In this document: positions 1 through 10,419 of the stretch, in pieces | Numbering within the stretch: position 1 is the stretch's first letter | Layout: each line of letters opens with the position of its first letter | Source: Schistocerca nitens | Taxonomy: Eukaryota; Arthropoda; Insecta; Orthoptera; Acrididae | Assembly: GCF_023898315.1 (NCBI RefSeq) | Contig: NC_064614.1 | Coordinates: 70,816,501-70,880,500 of the forward strand | Length of the DNA: 64,000 nucleotides | Reading direction: 5' to 3' | The notes under the pieces: model-generated | The model's input: only the letters and a program-made list of their open reading frames with translations | Database searches by the model: none | What the model was told of the DNA's origin: nothing | Program-made: the position numbers and the translations under genes

Positions 1-828
1 AGGCATCCTATCTGCATGGCTGTAACGGATCGTGCAGCCACGTCTCGATCCCTGAGTCAACAGATGGGGACGTTTGCAAGACAACAACCCTCAGCACGAA
101 GAGTTCTACGACGTTTCCGGCAGCATGGACTATCAGCTCGGAGACCATGGCTGCGGTTACCCTTGACGCTGCATCACATCCAGCAGCGCCTGCGATGGTG
201 TACTCAACGACGAACCTGGGTGCACGAATGGCTGAACGTCGTTTTTTCGCACGAATCCAGGTTCTGTTTACAGCAACATGATGGTCGCATCCGTGTTTGG
301 CGACATCGCGGAGAACGCACATTGGAAGCGTGTATTCGTCATCGCCATACTGGCGTATCACCCGGCGTGATGGTATGGGGTGCTATTGGCTACACGTCTC
401 GGTCACCTCTTGTTCGCAATGACGACACGTTGGACAGTGGACGTTACATTTCAGATGTGTTTCGACCCGTGGCTCCACCCTTAATTCGATCCCTGCGAAA
501 CCCTACATTTCAGCAGGATAATGCGCGACCACATGTTGCTGATCATGTACGGGCCTTTCTGGATACAGAAAATGTTCTACCGCTGCCCTGGCCAGCACAT
601 TCTCCAGTTCTCTCACCAACTGAAAACGTCCGGGCAATGGTGGCCTAGCAACTGGCTCGTCAAAATACGCCAGTCACTACTCTTGATGAACTGTGGTATC
701 GTGTTGAAGCTGCATGGGCAGCTGTACCTGTACACGCCATCCAAGCTCTATTTGACTCAATACCGAGGCGTATCAAGGCCGTTATTATGGTACTGATTTC
801 TCAGGTTCTATGCACCCAAATTGCTTGA
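1..828 (+). pseudogene. Tc1-like transposase, C-terminal part, inactive
   Basis: A Tc1/IS630-type DDE transposase would cut and join transposon ends in the nucleus. The frame is open from the window edge to an in-frame TAG at 646-648, then continues in the same frame to a TGA at 826-828. QQDNARPH carries the second catalytic Asp. The first catalytic block reads FSHESRF where FSDESRF is expected, so the first Asp has become His. The block before the catalytic Glu reads SPVLSPTE instead of SPDLSPIE; the Glu remains, with 34 residues between the second Asp and it. The lost Asp and the internal stop make it a pseudogene. It is clearly the same family as the minus-strand copy at 10555-11595. Confidence 0.85.
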
Positions 829-926
829 AAATATAATGACATGTCTGTTCTAGTATAATATATTTGTCCAATGAATACCCATTTATGATCTGCATTTCTT
901 CTTGGTGTAGCAATTTCAATAGCCAG

Positions 927-929
<3 letters not shown>
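1..929 (+). mobile_element. Tc1-like DNA transposon (Tc1 family 1), cut by window edge
   Basis: The 3' part of a Tc1-like element. Its right end (908-929) matches the inner part of the terminal repeat of the better copy at 10420-11828, but the outermost bases are gone and a (TA)n tract begins there. The left end lies outside the window. The two copies can be aligned along their whole shared length, including the non-coding 3' tail after the transposase stop. Confidence 0.85.

Positions 930-981
<52 letters not shown>
930..981. repeat. (TA)n microsatellite
   Basis: About 52 bases of alternating T and A, lying between the broken Tc1 end and the 3' end of the RTE-A LINE. RTE-clade LINEs often end in simple-repeat tails, so this may be the LINE's tail. 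Confidence 0.95.
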
Positions 982-986
<5 letters not shown>

Positions 987-3900
987 TATTCACGTTTGGG
1001 CCCTACTGGACCACGCGAAGTACAATCACGGGGCATTCAGTTATTTTCTTTTAGACTTTCTCTCTGCCCAAATTGTTTTCATTCTCTCGGAATGAGCTCT
1101 TTTCCTTTCATCAGACCATGTGGTTCCAGTTTTCTTTGATTTTTCAGCTTGACCAACTACCCAGTCATGAATTTTTTGCCTAAATAATTTTCTGTCTTGA
1201 ATTTCATCTTGTTTTATATCTGCCTCTTTCATGTCCTCTTTTATAGCAGCAATCCATTTTATTGTCTCAAATTTAGCTTTACTTCGATTTTCGTAGAATT
1301 CCACTACTTGTTTAGTTAGTCTGGTAGCATCCATTCTTTTAATATGCCCATAAAATTTTAATCTGCGTTTTTTCATATCTGAATATATGCTGGTGTATTG
1401 TTGAATTTCACTATTTGCTCTTAGCCTGTATGTTCCTTCTTCAGTATATTTTGGACCTAGAATTTTTCTGATTACTTTTCTTTCTCTTTTTTGGATTTCT
1501 TGAATGTCCTTTTTTCTGTTTAAAATTAGCGTTTCAGCCCCATAAAGGCACTCTGGTTTTATGACCGTGTTGTAATGTCTCAATTTAGAGTACCTCGAGA
1601 GACATTTTTTGTTGTAGATGTCTTTTGTAAGTCTAAAAGCTGTCTCCATCTTTTGACAACGAATTTCATTTCCAATTTTTTCTAGACCAGTCTCTGAGAT
1701 TGTTTCACCTAAATATTTGAATTGCGAAACTCTTTTGATTTTTCCATACTTAGTTTCCAAAAGTTTGGGTGCCAGTTTGTTGCTAGTCATATACTGTGTT
1801 TTTTCCAATGAGATTTGGAGACCTACTCTTTCTGCTGTTTCTTTAAGGATTTCTATTTGTTTCTGAGCAATTTGGATGTCCTGCGTTAGAATAACCAAGT
1901 CGTCTGCAAAGGCCAACCAGTCTATTCGAATATTTGTTCGTCCTAATTTCACTGGTTGGTCAATTTTGAACTCCAATTTTCGTTCGCGCCACTCTTGTAT
2001 TACTTTTTCTAGAACGCAGTTAAATAGCAACGGAGAGAGTCCATCACCTTGCCTAACGCCTGTTTTTATTTCAAAGGATTCTGAAATTTCTCCTCTGAAC
2101 TTTACTTTTGATTTTGTACCAGTTAGCGTGTCTCTGATAATTGCCGTGATTTTAGGATCCAGGCCTTGTTCTTTCACAATTTGGAAAAGAGATTCACGAT
2201 CCACTGAGTCATAAGCCTTTCTAAAATCTACAAAGGTACAAACTAGTTTTTTATTGTAAATTTTTTGATGTCTGAGAATTAGTTTGAGGACTAAAATCTG
2301 TTCTGGGCAAGATCTATTTGGCCTGAAACCTGCTTGATATTCGCCAATTTTCCATTCAAGTTGTTGTTGTGCTCGGTTCAGAAGACATTGAGAGAGGATT
2401 TTGTATGTGACTGGAAGAAGAGAAATTCCTCTGTAATTATTAACATCCGTTTTGTCTCCCTTCTTATGAAGTGGGTGAATCAAGGCGGTTTTCCATTCAT
2501 CAGGAATTTTTTCAGTTTGCCAAATGTTTTGCATGATTGAAGTAATTTCTTTAACGGTTTTTGGACCAGCTGCCTTTAAAAGTTCTGCAACAATTCCATC
2601 TTCACCAGATGCTTTGTTGTTTTTCAACCTATGAATTTCTTTAATGATTTCCTCTTCATTTGGTGCAAGTGAAACTGGATTGCATTGTTGGGGAAATTTT
2701 TTGTGGAAATCTTTCTGTGGGCTCGGGGCAATTTAGAAGATTCTTAAAATATTTAGAAAGTTCTTTGCAATTTTCTTGGTTGTTAAGAGCCAACTGTCCA
2801 TTTTCCTTCTTGAAGCAAAGGTTCTGGGGTTGGTACCCCTTTATTTTGGTTTTAAAAGTTTTATAGAAATTTCTGGTATTGTATTTCTGAAAATCTTCTT
2901 CAATTTCTAAGAGTTGACTATTCTCATATTGTCTTTTTGTTTGTCTAATTAGTTTTGAAGTGTCTTTTCTAGTTGCCATGAATGTATCATATGTGTCTTC
3001 TGTCTTGTTGCTATTCCATGCTTTAAATGCCTCTTGTCTGGCTTTAATTGCATGATCACAGTTTTCATTCCACCAAGCATGTTTCTTGTGTTTTCGTAAA
3101 GGAATTTGATCTTGAGCTGTTTTGATAATCTTGTGTTTGAGTTGTTCCCAATTTTGTGCACTTGTTTTGTCAAATTCGTCTGCTAATAATGATGGTTGGA
3201 TTTTACTGGTGTCAAATTTGGGGATTAATGGTGTCCTTTTGTTGAAATTTTGGGGTTTTAGCTTTAGTTTCACACGGGTTAAGTAATGGTCTGAGTCAAT
3301 ATTGGCGCCTTTACGAACTTGAACATTTAAAATTTCTTTGTGACATGGATACGAGATTGCAATATGGTCAATTTGGAATTCACCTATGTCCTTGTTAGGT
3401 GATCGCCATGTCTTTTGTTTTGAAGGTTTTTTTTAAAAAATGACTTGACATAATTTTGAGATTGAAATTTCTGCAAAATTCTACCAGCCTCTTTCCATTT
3501 TGATTGGTCCATTTATGTGCAGGGAATTCACCGACCGTTTTTCTAAATTTTCTCTCTTTCCCTAACTGCGCATTAAAATCACCCATTAAAATCTTTACAT
3601 AATTTTGAGGAATTTTGGAGACTGTATTCTCTAACACTTCCCATGACTTATTTACTTTTTCTGGATTTGTTTTATTCTCCTGGTTGATAGGCATGTGTGC
3701 GTTAATTAAACAGTACATTTTATTTGCACATTTCATGGAAATTGTCATTAGTCTGTTGTTTACTGGATTTACTTCGATTACGGAGCCAAGAATGTCTTGC
3801 GAAATTGCGAATGCAACACCCAGATGCGGAGTGTTTTTAAGAATTCTTTTGTCTATTTTACTTTTAAACAATCGGTAGTTTCCAAAATCCATGGTATTCT

Positions 3901-4562
3901 CATCAGGCAACCTTGTTTCTTGCAGGGCTAAAATTTTGATATTTTGTTCTTTTAGTGTGTCTCCTAATTTATAGAGTTTTCCTGGTGTTAAGAGAGAGTT
4001 AATATTGATAGTGCCAAAAAATGTTTCGACCTTGGGCATGAGTCGGTCAAAAGACTTCGATTTACTCTGGCTTGGGATATAGCGTTTCAGCCTAGTCTCC
4101 CCAGAATCCGATAGACTAGTTGCGCCACTGATGGCGGAGGATTTGTTACCACCTGGGGTAATTTTGTAATTACTCAAACGCTCCATAATAGTACTTAGAA
4201 TCAAAGGGTTGAGCTCAGAAAAGCTCAGTGGTTAAGACTGGAGTGGTTAGTTCCAGAATTTGTATTACGGCCGCACCTCTGGTGAACAGACGCCGACCAC
4301 AGTGCCGCTTGTTACAAGTCAGACGCAAGGTGGATTTATTGTATTATGTGCCTCTTCCGCTAGTTCCACCGTACCGAGATTCGTTCTCTCCGCCTTCACT
4401 ACCGTTGAGGTCTTCGCTGTAACCCTAGCAAGGGGCCCTGACAGAGTACTATCACCCGGGCCAGGTGAACTCTGGTTTTTTAAACGAGGTTGTTACTCCT
4501 CCCCCTCCTCCTTCCTCATCACTTGCATAATGAGGCCCCGGGCTTGGGACCGGTATAGCGGA

Positions 4563-4563
<1 letters not shown>
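982..4563 (-). mobile_element. RTE-clade LINE (RTE-A), near full length
   Basis: A minus-strand non-LTR retrotransposon: a 5' untranslated region of roughly 370 bp (4187-4563, GC-rich with a purine-rich stretch), an endonuclease/reverse-transcriptase frame, and a short 3' UTR ending in (TA)n. A second (TA)n tract sits directly upstream of the 5' end, so the element is bracketed by the same dinucleotide on both sides. No target-site duplication can be defined inside such tracts. RTE assignment rests on the compact single-ORF layout and RT motifs. Confidence 0.8.
1041..4186 (-). pseudogene. RTE-A ORF2: endonuclease plus reverse transcriptase, frameshifted
   Basis: The product nicks target DNA and copies the LINE RNA. 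Reading from the ATG at 4186, the apurinic-like endonuclease shows QETRL, GDFNAQLG and, after a frameshift, DSDHYL. A linker region of about 200 residues follows, then the RT with NYRGISLLP, FVDFRKAYDSV, GVRQGDGLSPLLFN and the catalytic AFADD, and a basic C-terminus ending at 1041. Two frame changes break it: one near 3425-3436 at a T/A homopolymer, where the downstream endonuclease sequence resumes in another frame, and one near 2700 at an A-rich run. There are no other obvious lesions, so it is fairly young but dead. All key RT and endonuclease residues that I can locate are kept. Confidence 0.85.

Positions 4564-4611
<48 letters not shown>
4564..4611. repeat. (TA)n microsatellite at the 5' side of RTE-A
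   Basis: About 48 bases of alternating T and A between the 5' end of RTE-A and the truncated left end of the next Tc1-like element. Confidence 0.95.
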
Positions 4612-4613
<2 letters not shown>

Positions 4614-5987
4614 CACTCTGGTTCCCAGAACTCATGAAGATAGACGTTGACTGTGGATACTGTATGACAGACGCAGTACCTTTGACTGTTCACAGATGTC
4701 GCTAAACCCGCCCAAAGATGCAAGCAACCTTGCATAAGCAGCGCCTCTTTGACAGAGGGGTTCTGACAGCGATCAGTTCCAGTCATTCCACCAGGAAGGA
4801 GATACACAGCTCTTGGCTGTAGTTCAACCATGCCTAGACGGTCACTACCGCTGTTCGATTGCGTCCGCAATGTTACTTTCTGCCAGGATGGGGTCTCAAG
4901 AAGGGAAGTGTCGAAGCATCTGGGAGTGAACCAAAGCGATGTTATACGGAGATGGAGGAGTACAGAGAGACAGGAACTGTCGATGGCTTGCCTCGCTCTG
5001 GCCGCCCAAGGGCTACTACTGCAGTGGATGACCGCTTACTATGGTTATGACTCGGAGGAACCCTGACAGCAACGCCACCATGTTGAATAATGCTTTTCGT
5101 GCAGATACAGGACCTCGTGTTACGACTCAAACTGTGCGCAATAGGCTGCATGGTGCGCAACTTCAGTCCCGACGTGCATGCAACCACGACACCATGCAGC
5201 GCGGTACAGATGCGCCCAACAACAAGCCTAATGGACCGCTCAGGTTTGACATCACGTTCTCTTCACCGATGAGTGTCGCATATGCCTTCAACCAGACAAT
5301 CGTCGGAGACGTGTTTGGAGGTAACCCGGTCAGGCTGAATGCCTTAGACACACTGTCCAGTGAGTGCAGTAAGGTGGAGGTTCCCTGCTGTTTTGTGGTG
5401 GCATTATGTGCGATGGACATACATCGTTGGTGGTCATGAAAGACGCCGTAACGGCTGTACCATACGTGAATGCCGTCTTCCGACCTATTGTCCAACCATA
5501 TCGGCAGCATATTGGTGAGGCATTCGTCTTCATGGACTACAGTTCCCGCCCCCATCGTGCACGTCTTGTGAATGACTTCCTTCAGGATAACGACATCGCT
5601 CGGCTAGGGTCGCCAGCATGTTCTCCAGCCATGGACCCTATCGAACATGCATGGGATACATTGAAAGGGGCTGTTAATGGACGATGTGACCCACCAACCA
5701 TTCAAAGGGATCCACGCCGAGTCGCCGTTGCGGAGTGGGACAATCTGGACCAACAGTGACTTGATGAACTTGTGGATAGTATGCCACGACGAATACGGGT
5801 ATGTATCAATGTAAAAGGACTACACCTTTGATGGTCTCGCTTTATGGTGGTACAACATGCAATGTGTAATTTTCATGAGCAATAAAAAGGGCGGAAATGA
5901 CGTTTATGTTGATTTCTATTTCAATTTTCTGTTCAGGTTCTGGAACTCTCGGAGCCGAGGCGCTGCAAACAGTTTTTGATGTGTGTA
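4612..5987 (+). mobile_element. Tc1-like transposon (Tc1 family 2), left end truncated
   Basis: Same family as the minus-strand copy at 23197-24633. The right terminal repeat is present (about 5942-5987, ending TTTTTGATGTGTGTA). The left end starts at TGTCACTCTGGTTCCCAG and lacks roughly the outer 25-30 bases present in the other copy; the (TA)n tract of RTE-A occupies that place. Confidence 0.8.
4830..5831 (+). pseudogene. Tc1-like transposase (MPRRS family), degenerate
   Basis: The start ATG at 4830 opens a helix-turn-helix region (MPRRSLPLFD, then VSKHLGVNQSD). The frame then breaks more than once: a FTDEC block with the first catalytic Asp is recognisable near 5250-5290 and is soon followed by an in-frame stop. 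The last third is open again (5406-5759), with MDYSSRPHRAR and DPIEHAWD. Where the family would have Asp-Asp-Asn, this copy has Asp-Tyr-Ser, so the second catalytic Asp is lost. A TGA at 5757-5759 interrupts the C-terminal tail, which otherwise runs to 5831. It is a relic. Confidence 0.8.
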
Positions 5988-6029
5988 TATTTATATATGA
6001 TATACTATTGTATTACGAATTCACTTTTC

Positions 6030-6030
<1 letters not shown>

Positions 6031-6095
<65 letters not shown>
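6031..6095. repeat. Compound (TA)n(TG)n microsatellite
   Basis: Alternating TA to about 6075, then alternating TG to 6095, directly against the left end of the mariner-derived fold-back element. Confidence 0.95.
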
Positions 6096-6694
6096 AAGGG
6101 TTGGAACTTTAACTGTGGCAACTATTTATTTACAGCTCGAACAAAATAGATACTTGTTTCAAAGTTTTACTGACCTTCAAAGTTGTCACCAGCATTGTGT
6201 ATAACCCTTTGCCAGCAATGTGGAAGTCGTAGGATACTCTTAGCAGTGTCAGTTTTTGGATCACCTGCGACCAGATTTGCGAAAGAACCCCCGACACTTT
6301 CTGCGGAACCCATCCATCATTTTGCACGACAATGGGCCTGCGCATATAGCGCAAGCTACGGCTGCTCTTTTCGGTCGATGGGGCTGGGAAATACTGTACC
6401 GTCCACTATACTCCCCAGACTTAAGTCCTTGTAACTTTGACTTGATTCAGAGGATGAAGGAACCACTTCGTGGAATTCGCTTCAGATCTGTTGCATACAT
6501 TCGACAGGCAGTAGTCTGTTACATTCTCATTATCAACGGAACAGGCTCTGCTAACGGTATAGTACGCCTTCCACATCGCTGGTAGCCGGTTCTACACAAC
6601 GCTGGTGACTACTTTGAAGGACAGTAACAGGTGCAAACATGTAACTCTTTTGTATCGGTTGTGAATAAATAACTGCTACTGTTTAAGTTGCAGA
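6096..6694 (+). mobile_element. Mariner-derived fold-back element with partial transposase
   Basis: A roughly 600-bp element whose two ends are inverted copies of each other for about 130-140 bp (6100-6240 against 6560-6694). Both arms derive from the 3' end of the same mariner-type transposon. Between them, 6256-6585 is open and encodes the C-terminal half of a mariner transposase: ILHDNGPAHIA carries the second catalytic Asp and LYSPDLSPCNFDL the third, as in DD34D enzymes. The N-terminal half and the first Asp are missing, so it cannot make a working enzyme. The outer ends read AACTTTAACTGTGGC and, inverted, AACTTAAACAGTAGC. Confidence 0.75.
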
Positions 6695-6717
6695 CACCAC
6701 AAGATCATGAAGGTACA

Positions 6718-6796
6718 TCCCACATTAGAGGGGTCCAACGGTTGATCGTTTAAAGAAATATGATGTGGCCTAATAACCCAAAAGATTTAAATTCTA
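6718..6796 (+). repeat. Single arm of a fold-back repeat (same family as 39271-39479)
   Basis: The stretch around GATGTGGCCTAATAACCC matches the right arm of the fold-back element at 39271-39479 (GACGCGGCCTAATAACGC), with similar flanking sequence on both sides. Only one arm is present here. Confidence 0.6.
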
Positions 6797-7720
6797 ACTA
6801 ATGGGATACTTTCTAATATTGTGTCGGACCTCCTTTTGCCCGACGTAGTGGAACAACTCGATGTCGCATGGACTCTACCGAAAGTGTTGTTAGTACAGAA
6901 TGTTGCGCACGAACTTATCTTTTGATTACGTCGCATAAATCTTCAATGGGAATCATGTCGGGTGATCTGGTAGGGCAAATAAATTACTCGAAATGTTCAG
7001 AATGCACTTCAGTCCAGTTGTAAACAACTGTGCCAGGTCTCACGACATCGTTGTTTGAGAACATGAATGGCTGCAGATTGTCTGCAAGCAGATGAACATA
7101 ACCATTCCAGTCAATGGTAGTTTCAGTTGGACCAGAGGACCGGTCTATTCCGTGTAAACACAGCGTGCTCCATTATGGTGCCACCACCGGCTTGCACAGT
7201 GCATTGTTGAGAAGGCACCACAATTGAGCCCTACCACCAGCTTATACCAACTGAAATCGGATCTCATGTGACCAGGCCACCGTTTTTCAGTCGCCTAGGG
7301 TCCAACCGATATTATCACGAGCCCAGGAGAGGCACCGGCAGGCGATTTCGTGCGTCTAGCAAGACACTCGCGTGGGTCATTTGCAGCCGTAGCTCATTGA
7401 CGCCAAATTTCACTGCACTGACCTAACGGATACTTTCATTATACAAAGGTCCTACACATCTTTATGCTGTTATTTGAGGCAGTGTCACTTGTCTGTTAGC
7501 ACTAAAAGTCAAGTTAAGTGGAGGCCGTCAGTCACTGCCTTGTGATACTGGGGGCACACTTTTGACACTGTGGAACTCGGAATATTGAATTCCTCAGCGA
7601 TTTTCGAAGTAGAGTGTCCCATGCGCTTTTCTCCAACTGCGACTCTACGTTTGGCCGTAAACACGTCGGAAACCTTTTCACGTTAATGACCCGAGTACAA
7701 ATGACAGTTCCGCCAGCGCT
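6797..7720 (-). pseudogene. Degenerate Tc1-like transposon remnant
   Basis: On the minus strand, weak transposase traces remain: a DWNGYVHLLADNLQPF segment near 7090 and an SPDMIPIEDLCD block near 6930, corresponding to the region around the catalytic Glu. No frame stays open over a useful length. The left end (near 6797, ATGGGATACTTTCTAATATT) looks like a terminal repeat; I could not find its partner near 7720, so the right border is a guess. An old relic. Confidence 0.5.
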
Positions 7721-7796
7721 CTGTCCTTTTATACCATGTGTATGCCTGACTAGCTTTTGTCACCTCAATATATGCGTGTAAGTATCTGTGTGTGTC

Positions 7797-7832
7797 GGGG
7801 GGTGGAGGTGGGTGGGGGGGGGGAGGCGCAGG
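7797..7832 (+). other. G-rich tract with several G-runs
   Basis: Four or more runs of at least three G within about 36 bases, including one run of ten. The plus strand could form a G-quadruplex. No gene or element context explains it. Confidence 0.6.
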
Positions 7833-8159
7833 TGTCAGCATCCTTATGACTATGTGTGAAATTTGAAGATTTCTTCTTATTATGAGAGTTATATGGGAAG
7901 TCTGAATACTCTGAAATACAGGGTGTAAAAAAACTGTGTGAAAGAATTCTATATTGCTTAGAGGAGAAAAAAGCAGCATTTTTATTGTAAAAATGTCATT
8001 GTTGCGCCATTTCCTGTTTAGCGCTTAGTTTCCCAAACACATGCGAAAGAGCAGCTGGCCTCGTCTCATCGAAAGGTTACTGCAGAAATACCAAAACTGA
8101 TTGGGCAATTAAGTACACTTTGTGATCAAAAGTATCCGGACACCTGGCAGAAAACGACC

Positions 8160-9353
8160 TACAAGTTCGTGGCGCCCTCCATAGGTAACGTTTGAATTCA
8201 AATATGGTGTTGGCCCACCCTTGGCCTTGATGACATCTTCCATTATCGCACACATACGTTCAATCACGTTTAAAAACGGCTCTGAGCACTATGGGACTTA
8301 ACATCTGAGGTCATCCGCCCCTAGCACTTAGAACTACTTAAACCTAACTAACCTAAGGACACGAACTTAGAACTACTTAAACCCAACTAACCTAAGGACA
8401 CCACACACATCCTTGCCCGAGGCAGGATTCGAACCTACGACCGTAACGGTCGCGCGGTTCCAGACTGAAGCGCCTGGAACCGCTCGGCCACACCGCCCGG
8501 TCGTTCAATCAGGTGCTGGAAGGTTTCTTGGGGAGTGGCAGCCCATTCTTCACGGGGTGGTGCACCGAGGAGAGATATTGATGTCTGTCGGTGTGGCCTG
8601 GCACGAAGTCGGCGTTCCAAACCATCCATTACAGGGATAGTGCTGAATGATGCAGTCGCCATCTCCGTATTGCTCTTCAACAGTGGGAAGCAAGAAAGTG
8701 CTTAAAACATCAATATAGACCTGTGCTGTGATAGTGCCGACCAAATTAACAAGGGGTTCAAGCCCACTTCATGAAAAACACGACTACACCGTAACCCCAC
8801 CACCACCGAATTTTACTGTTGGCAGGCGACGTTCGGCGGACATTTGACATACCCACACAATGCCATCGGACTGCCATTGTGTACCGTGATTCGTCACTCC
8901 ACACAACGTTTTTCCACTGTTCCACCATCCAATGTTTACGCTCCTTACACCAATCCAGGCTTCGTTTGGCATTTACCGGCGTGATGTGTGGCTTATGAGC
9001 AGCCGCTCCACCATGAAATCCAAGTTTTTCACCTCCTGCCTATCTGTCATAGCACTTGCAGTGGATCATAATGTAGTTTGGTTTTCTTGTGTGATGGACT
9101 GGACAGATGTCGGTCTTTTACACATTACGATCCTCTTCAACTGTCGACGTTCTCTTTCAGTCAACAGACGAGGTCGGCCAGTACGCTTCTGTGCTGTACG
9201 TATCCCTTCATGTTTCCACTTCGGTATCACATCGGAAACAGGGAACATAGGGATGTTTAGGAGTGTGGACATCTCGCGTTCAGACGTATGACACAAGTGA
9301 CACCAAATCACCTGACCACTTTCGAAGTCCATGAGTTCCGCGGAGCGCCCCAT
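8160..9353 (-). pseudogene. Tc1-like transposase, frameshifted and split by a SINE
   Basis: The start ATG is at 9353 (MGRSAELMDFESGQVIW); the helix-turn-helix region and a GRPRLLTERERRQ linker are open to 9066. The frame then shifts. A second open piece (8972-8784) contains KTLCGVTNHGTQWQSDG, where the family would have the first catalytic block (Trp-Ser-Asp-Glu-Ser), so that Asp is lost, and ends with VKFGGGGV. The remainder holds the SINE insertion and ends with AKGGPTPY-like sequence near 8200. Inactive. Confidence 0.75.
8267..8501 (-). mobile_element. tRNA-headed SINE with internal duplication
   Basis: Minus-strand SINE inserted into the Tc1 copy with a perfect 10-bp target-site duplication, CGTTCAATCA (8257-8266 and 8502-8511). 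The head holds RNA polymerase III promoter boxes on the minus strand: an A box in TGGCCGAGCGGTT and a B box GGTTCGAATCC. A stretch of about 38 bp in the body (GAACTACTTAAACC...CTAAGGACAC) occurs twice in tandem, making this copy longer than its relatives here. Confidence 0.9.
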
Positions 9354-9966
9354 TCTGCTCTTTCATGATGTCTAGTGACTTCTGGAGACGATGATATGAT
9401 TTACCTGGCAGTAGGTGGCAGCACAATGCTCCTAATAAGGAAAACGTACGTTTTTGGAGGTGTCCGGATACTTTTGATCACATAATGTACATTAATTGTA
9501 AATTCCTTGAGCAGCTAGTCACCGCATTAAACTGTCCTCCATTGCTACTGGCGTCACATGAAGTGCGAAATCCATAGCAGAGTGAATTGACTAAGCGATA
9601 ATATTGCAAATGAGGGCGGAAACCTGTCTCAAAAGCCTTAGGCCTGGAAGAAGGACGCTAATTTTAGCCGTTAGACAGATGCTGTGCAGTCCTGACATCC
9701 TGGAACCAAGCGCTTCAAACTCTGTACTGCTCCGTTGCCTTCGGCTTAACATAACCACGTTTTGTCAACTGTAGGGGATGCTCGCGGTTGGCTTTGGCAG
9801 GGGAAAGTCGACGGCTAGCCCATCACGTCACCCACGCCGCAGTTGATATCGGGAGTTGGGTGCTGGGAGGTCCTTGTTCAGCGGAAAGTTTCCAAATGCA
9901 AGTCTGCAAAGCTGCAGTACTTCGTTGGGGAAGTAGCCATTCTTGGTCCGTCTCCACGGTCCTCAT

Positions 9967-10036
9967 TTTTAACCTGCCCCACTACATGCTAATGTCGTAC
10001 GTTTTAACCTGCCTCACTACATGCTAATGTCGTACG
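9967..10036. repeat. Two-copy 35-bp tandem duplication
   Basis: Two adjacent 35-bp units beginning TTTTAACCTGCC and ending TCGTACG, with one mismatch between them (CCCC versus CCTC). A recent local duplication. Confidence 0.95.
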
Positions 10037-10149
10037 ATGGTGGAATACTCAGTCATTATATTTCCCAGTTGAGTACAGAGACTGGGATAATTGTGGACTA
10101 ATGCTTTTAAACTATCTTCAATAAACCCCGAACTTCTTTCTGAACTAGA

Positions 10150-10260
10150 GGGTCATTGATGCCAAAACGATCCTCCTTAAATCGAGAAAACCATTTTTTG
10201 CCGTGCTCTGTTCGTGGCATTATTCCCGTACATGGCGTAATGCTTCTGGCGCTCCTGTCA
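10150..10260 (-). pseudogene. Possible mariner transposase N-terminal scrap
   Basis: Combining two minus-strand frames gives a KHYAMYGNNATNRARQK segment followed by WFSRFKEDRF, which resembles the DNA-binding region of mariner transposases. It needs at least one frameshift and has no visible terminal repeats, so the call is tentative. Confidence 0.35.
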
Positions 10261-10419
10261 CCCCTCTATTTAGTTCCTATTAAACTATATTTCGGAATGT
10301 TCCAAATTCTCCACTTGCTACTCCATTTTCTAACGTACACATCGGAAGTCACTATCTCCAAATAACGAAATGACGAAATGTAAACTAAAATAGGAACAGT
10401 GAACTACAAATTAAAAACG

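Larger units (their letters stand above)
8114..9489 (-). mobile_element. Tc1-like transposon (family 3) with a SINE nested in it
   Basis: Inverted terminal repeats of about 32 bp with roughly three mismatches flank the element: the left end has GTGATCAAAAGTATCCGGAC and the right end is its inverse. TA is present at both borders as expected for a Tc1 target duplication. Without the SINE (8267-8501 plus its duplication) the element is about 1.13 kb. The transposase lies on the minus strand and is broken. Confidence 0.88.
9490..10419. other. Intervening sequence, mostly unassigned
   Basis: No gene seen. It contains a two-copy 35-bp tandem duplication (9967-10036) and a possible mariner transposase scrap near 10150-10260, both listed separately. 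Confidence 0.5.

Noticed and set aside
864..1139. Open frames rich in repeated Tyr-Ile across the (TA)n tracts, here and at 4260-4637, 5897-6097 and 43198-43392
   Set aside because: They are translations of simple repeats or of the LINE's (GTAGAT)n tail and have no coding character.
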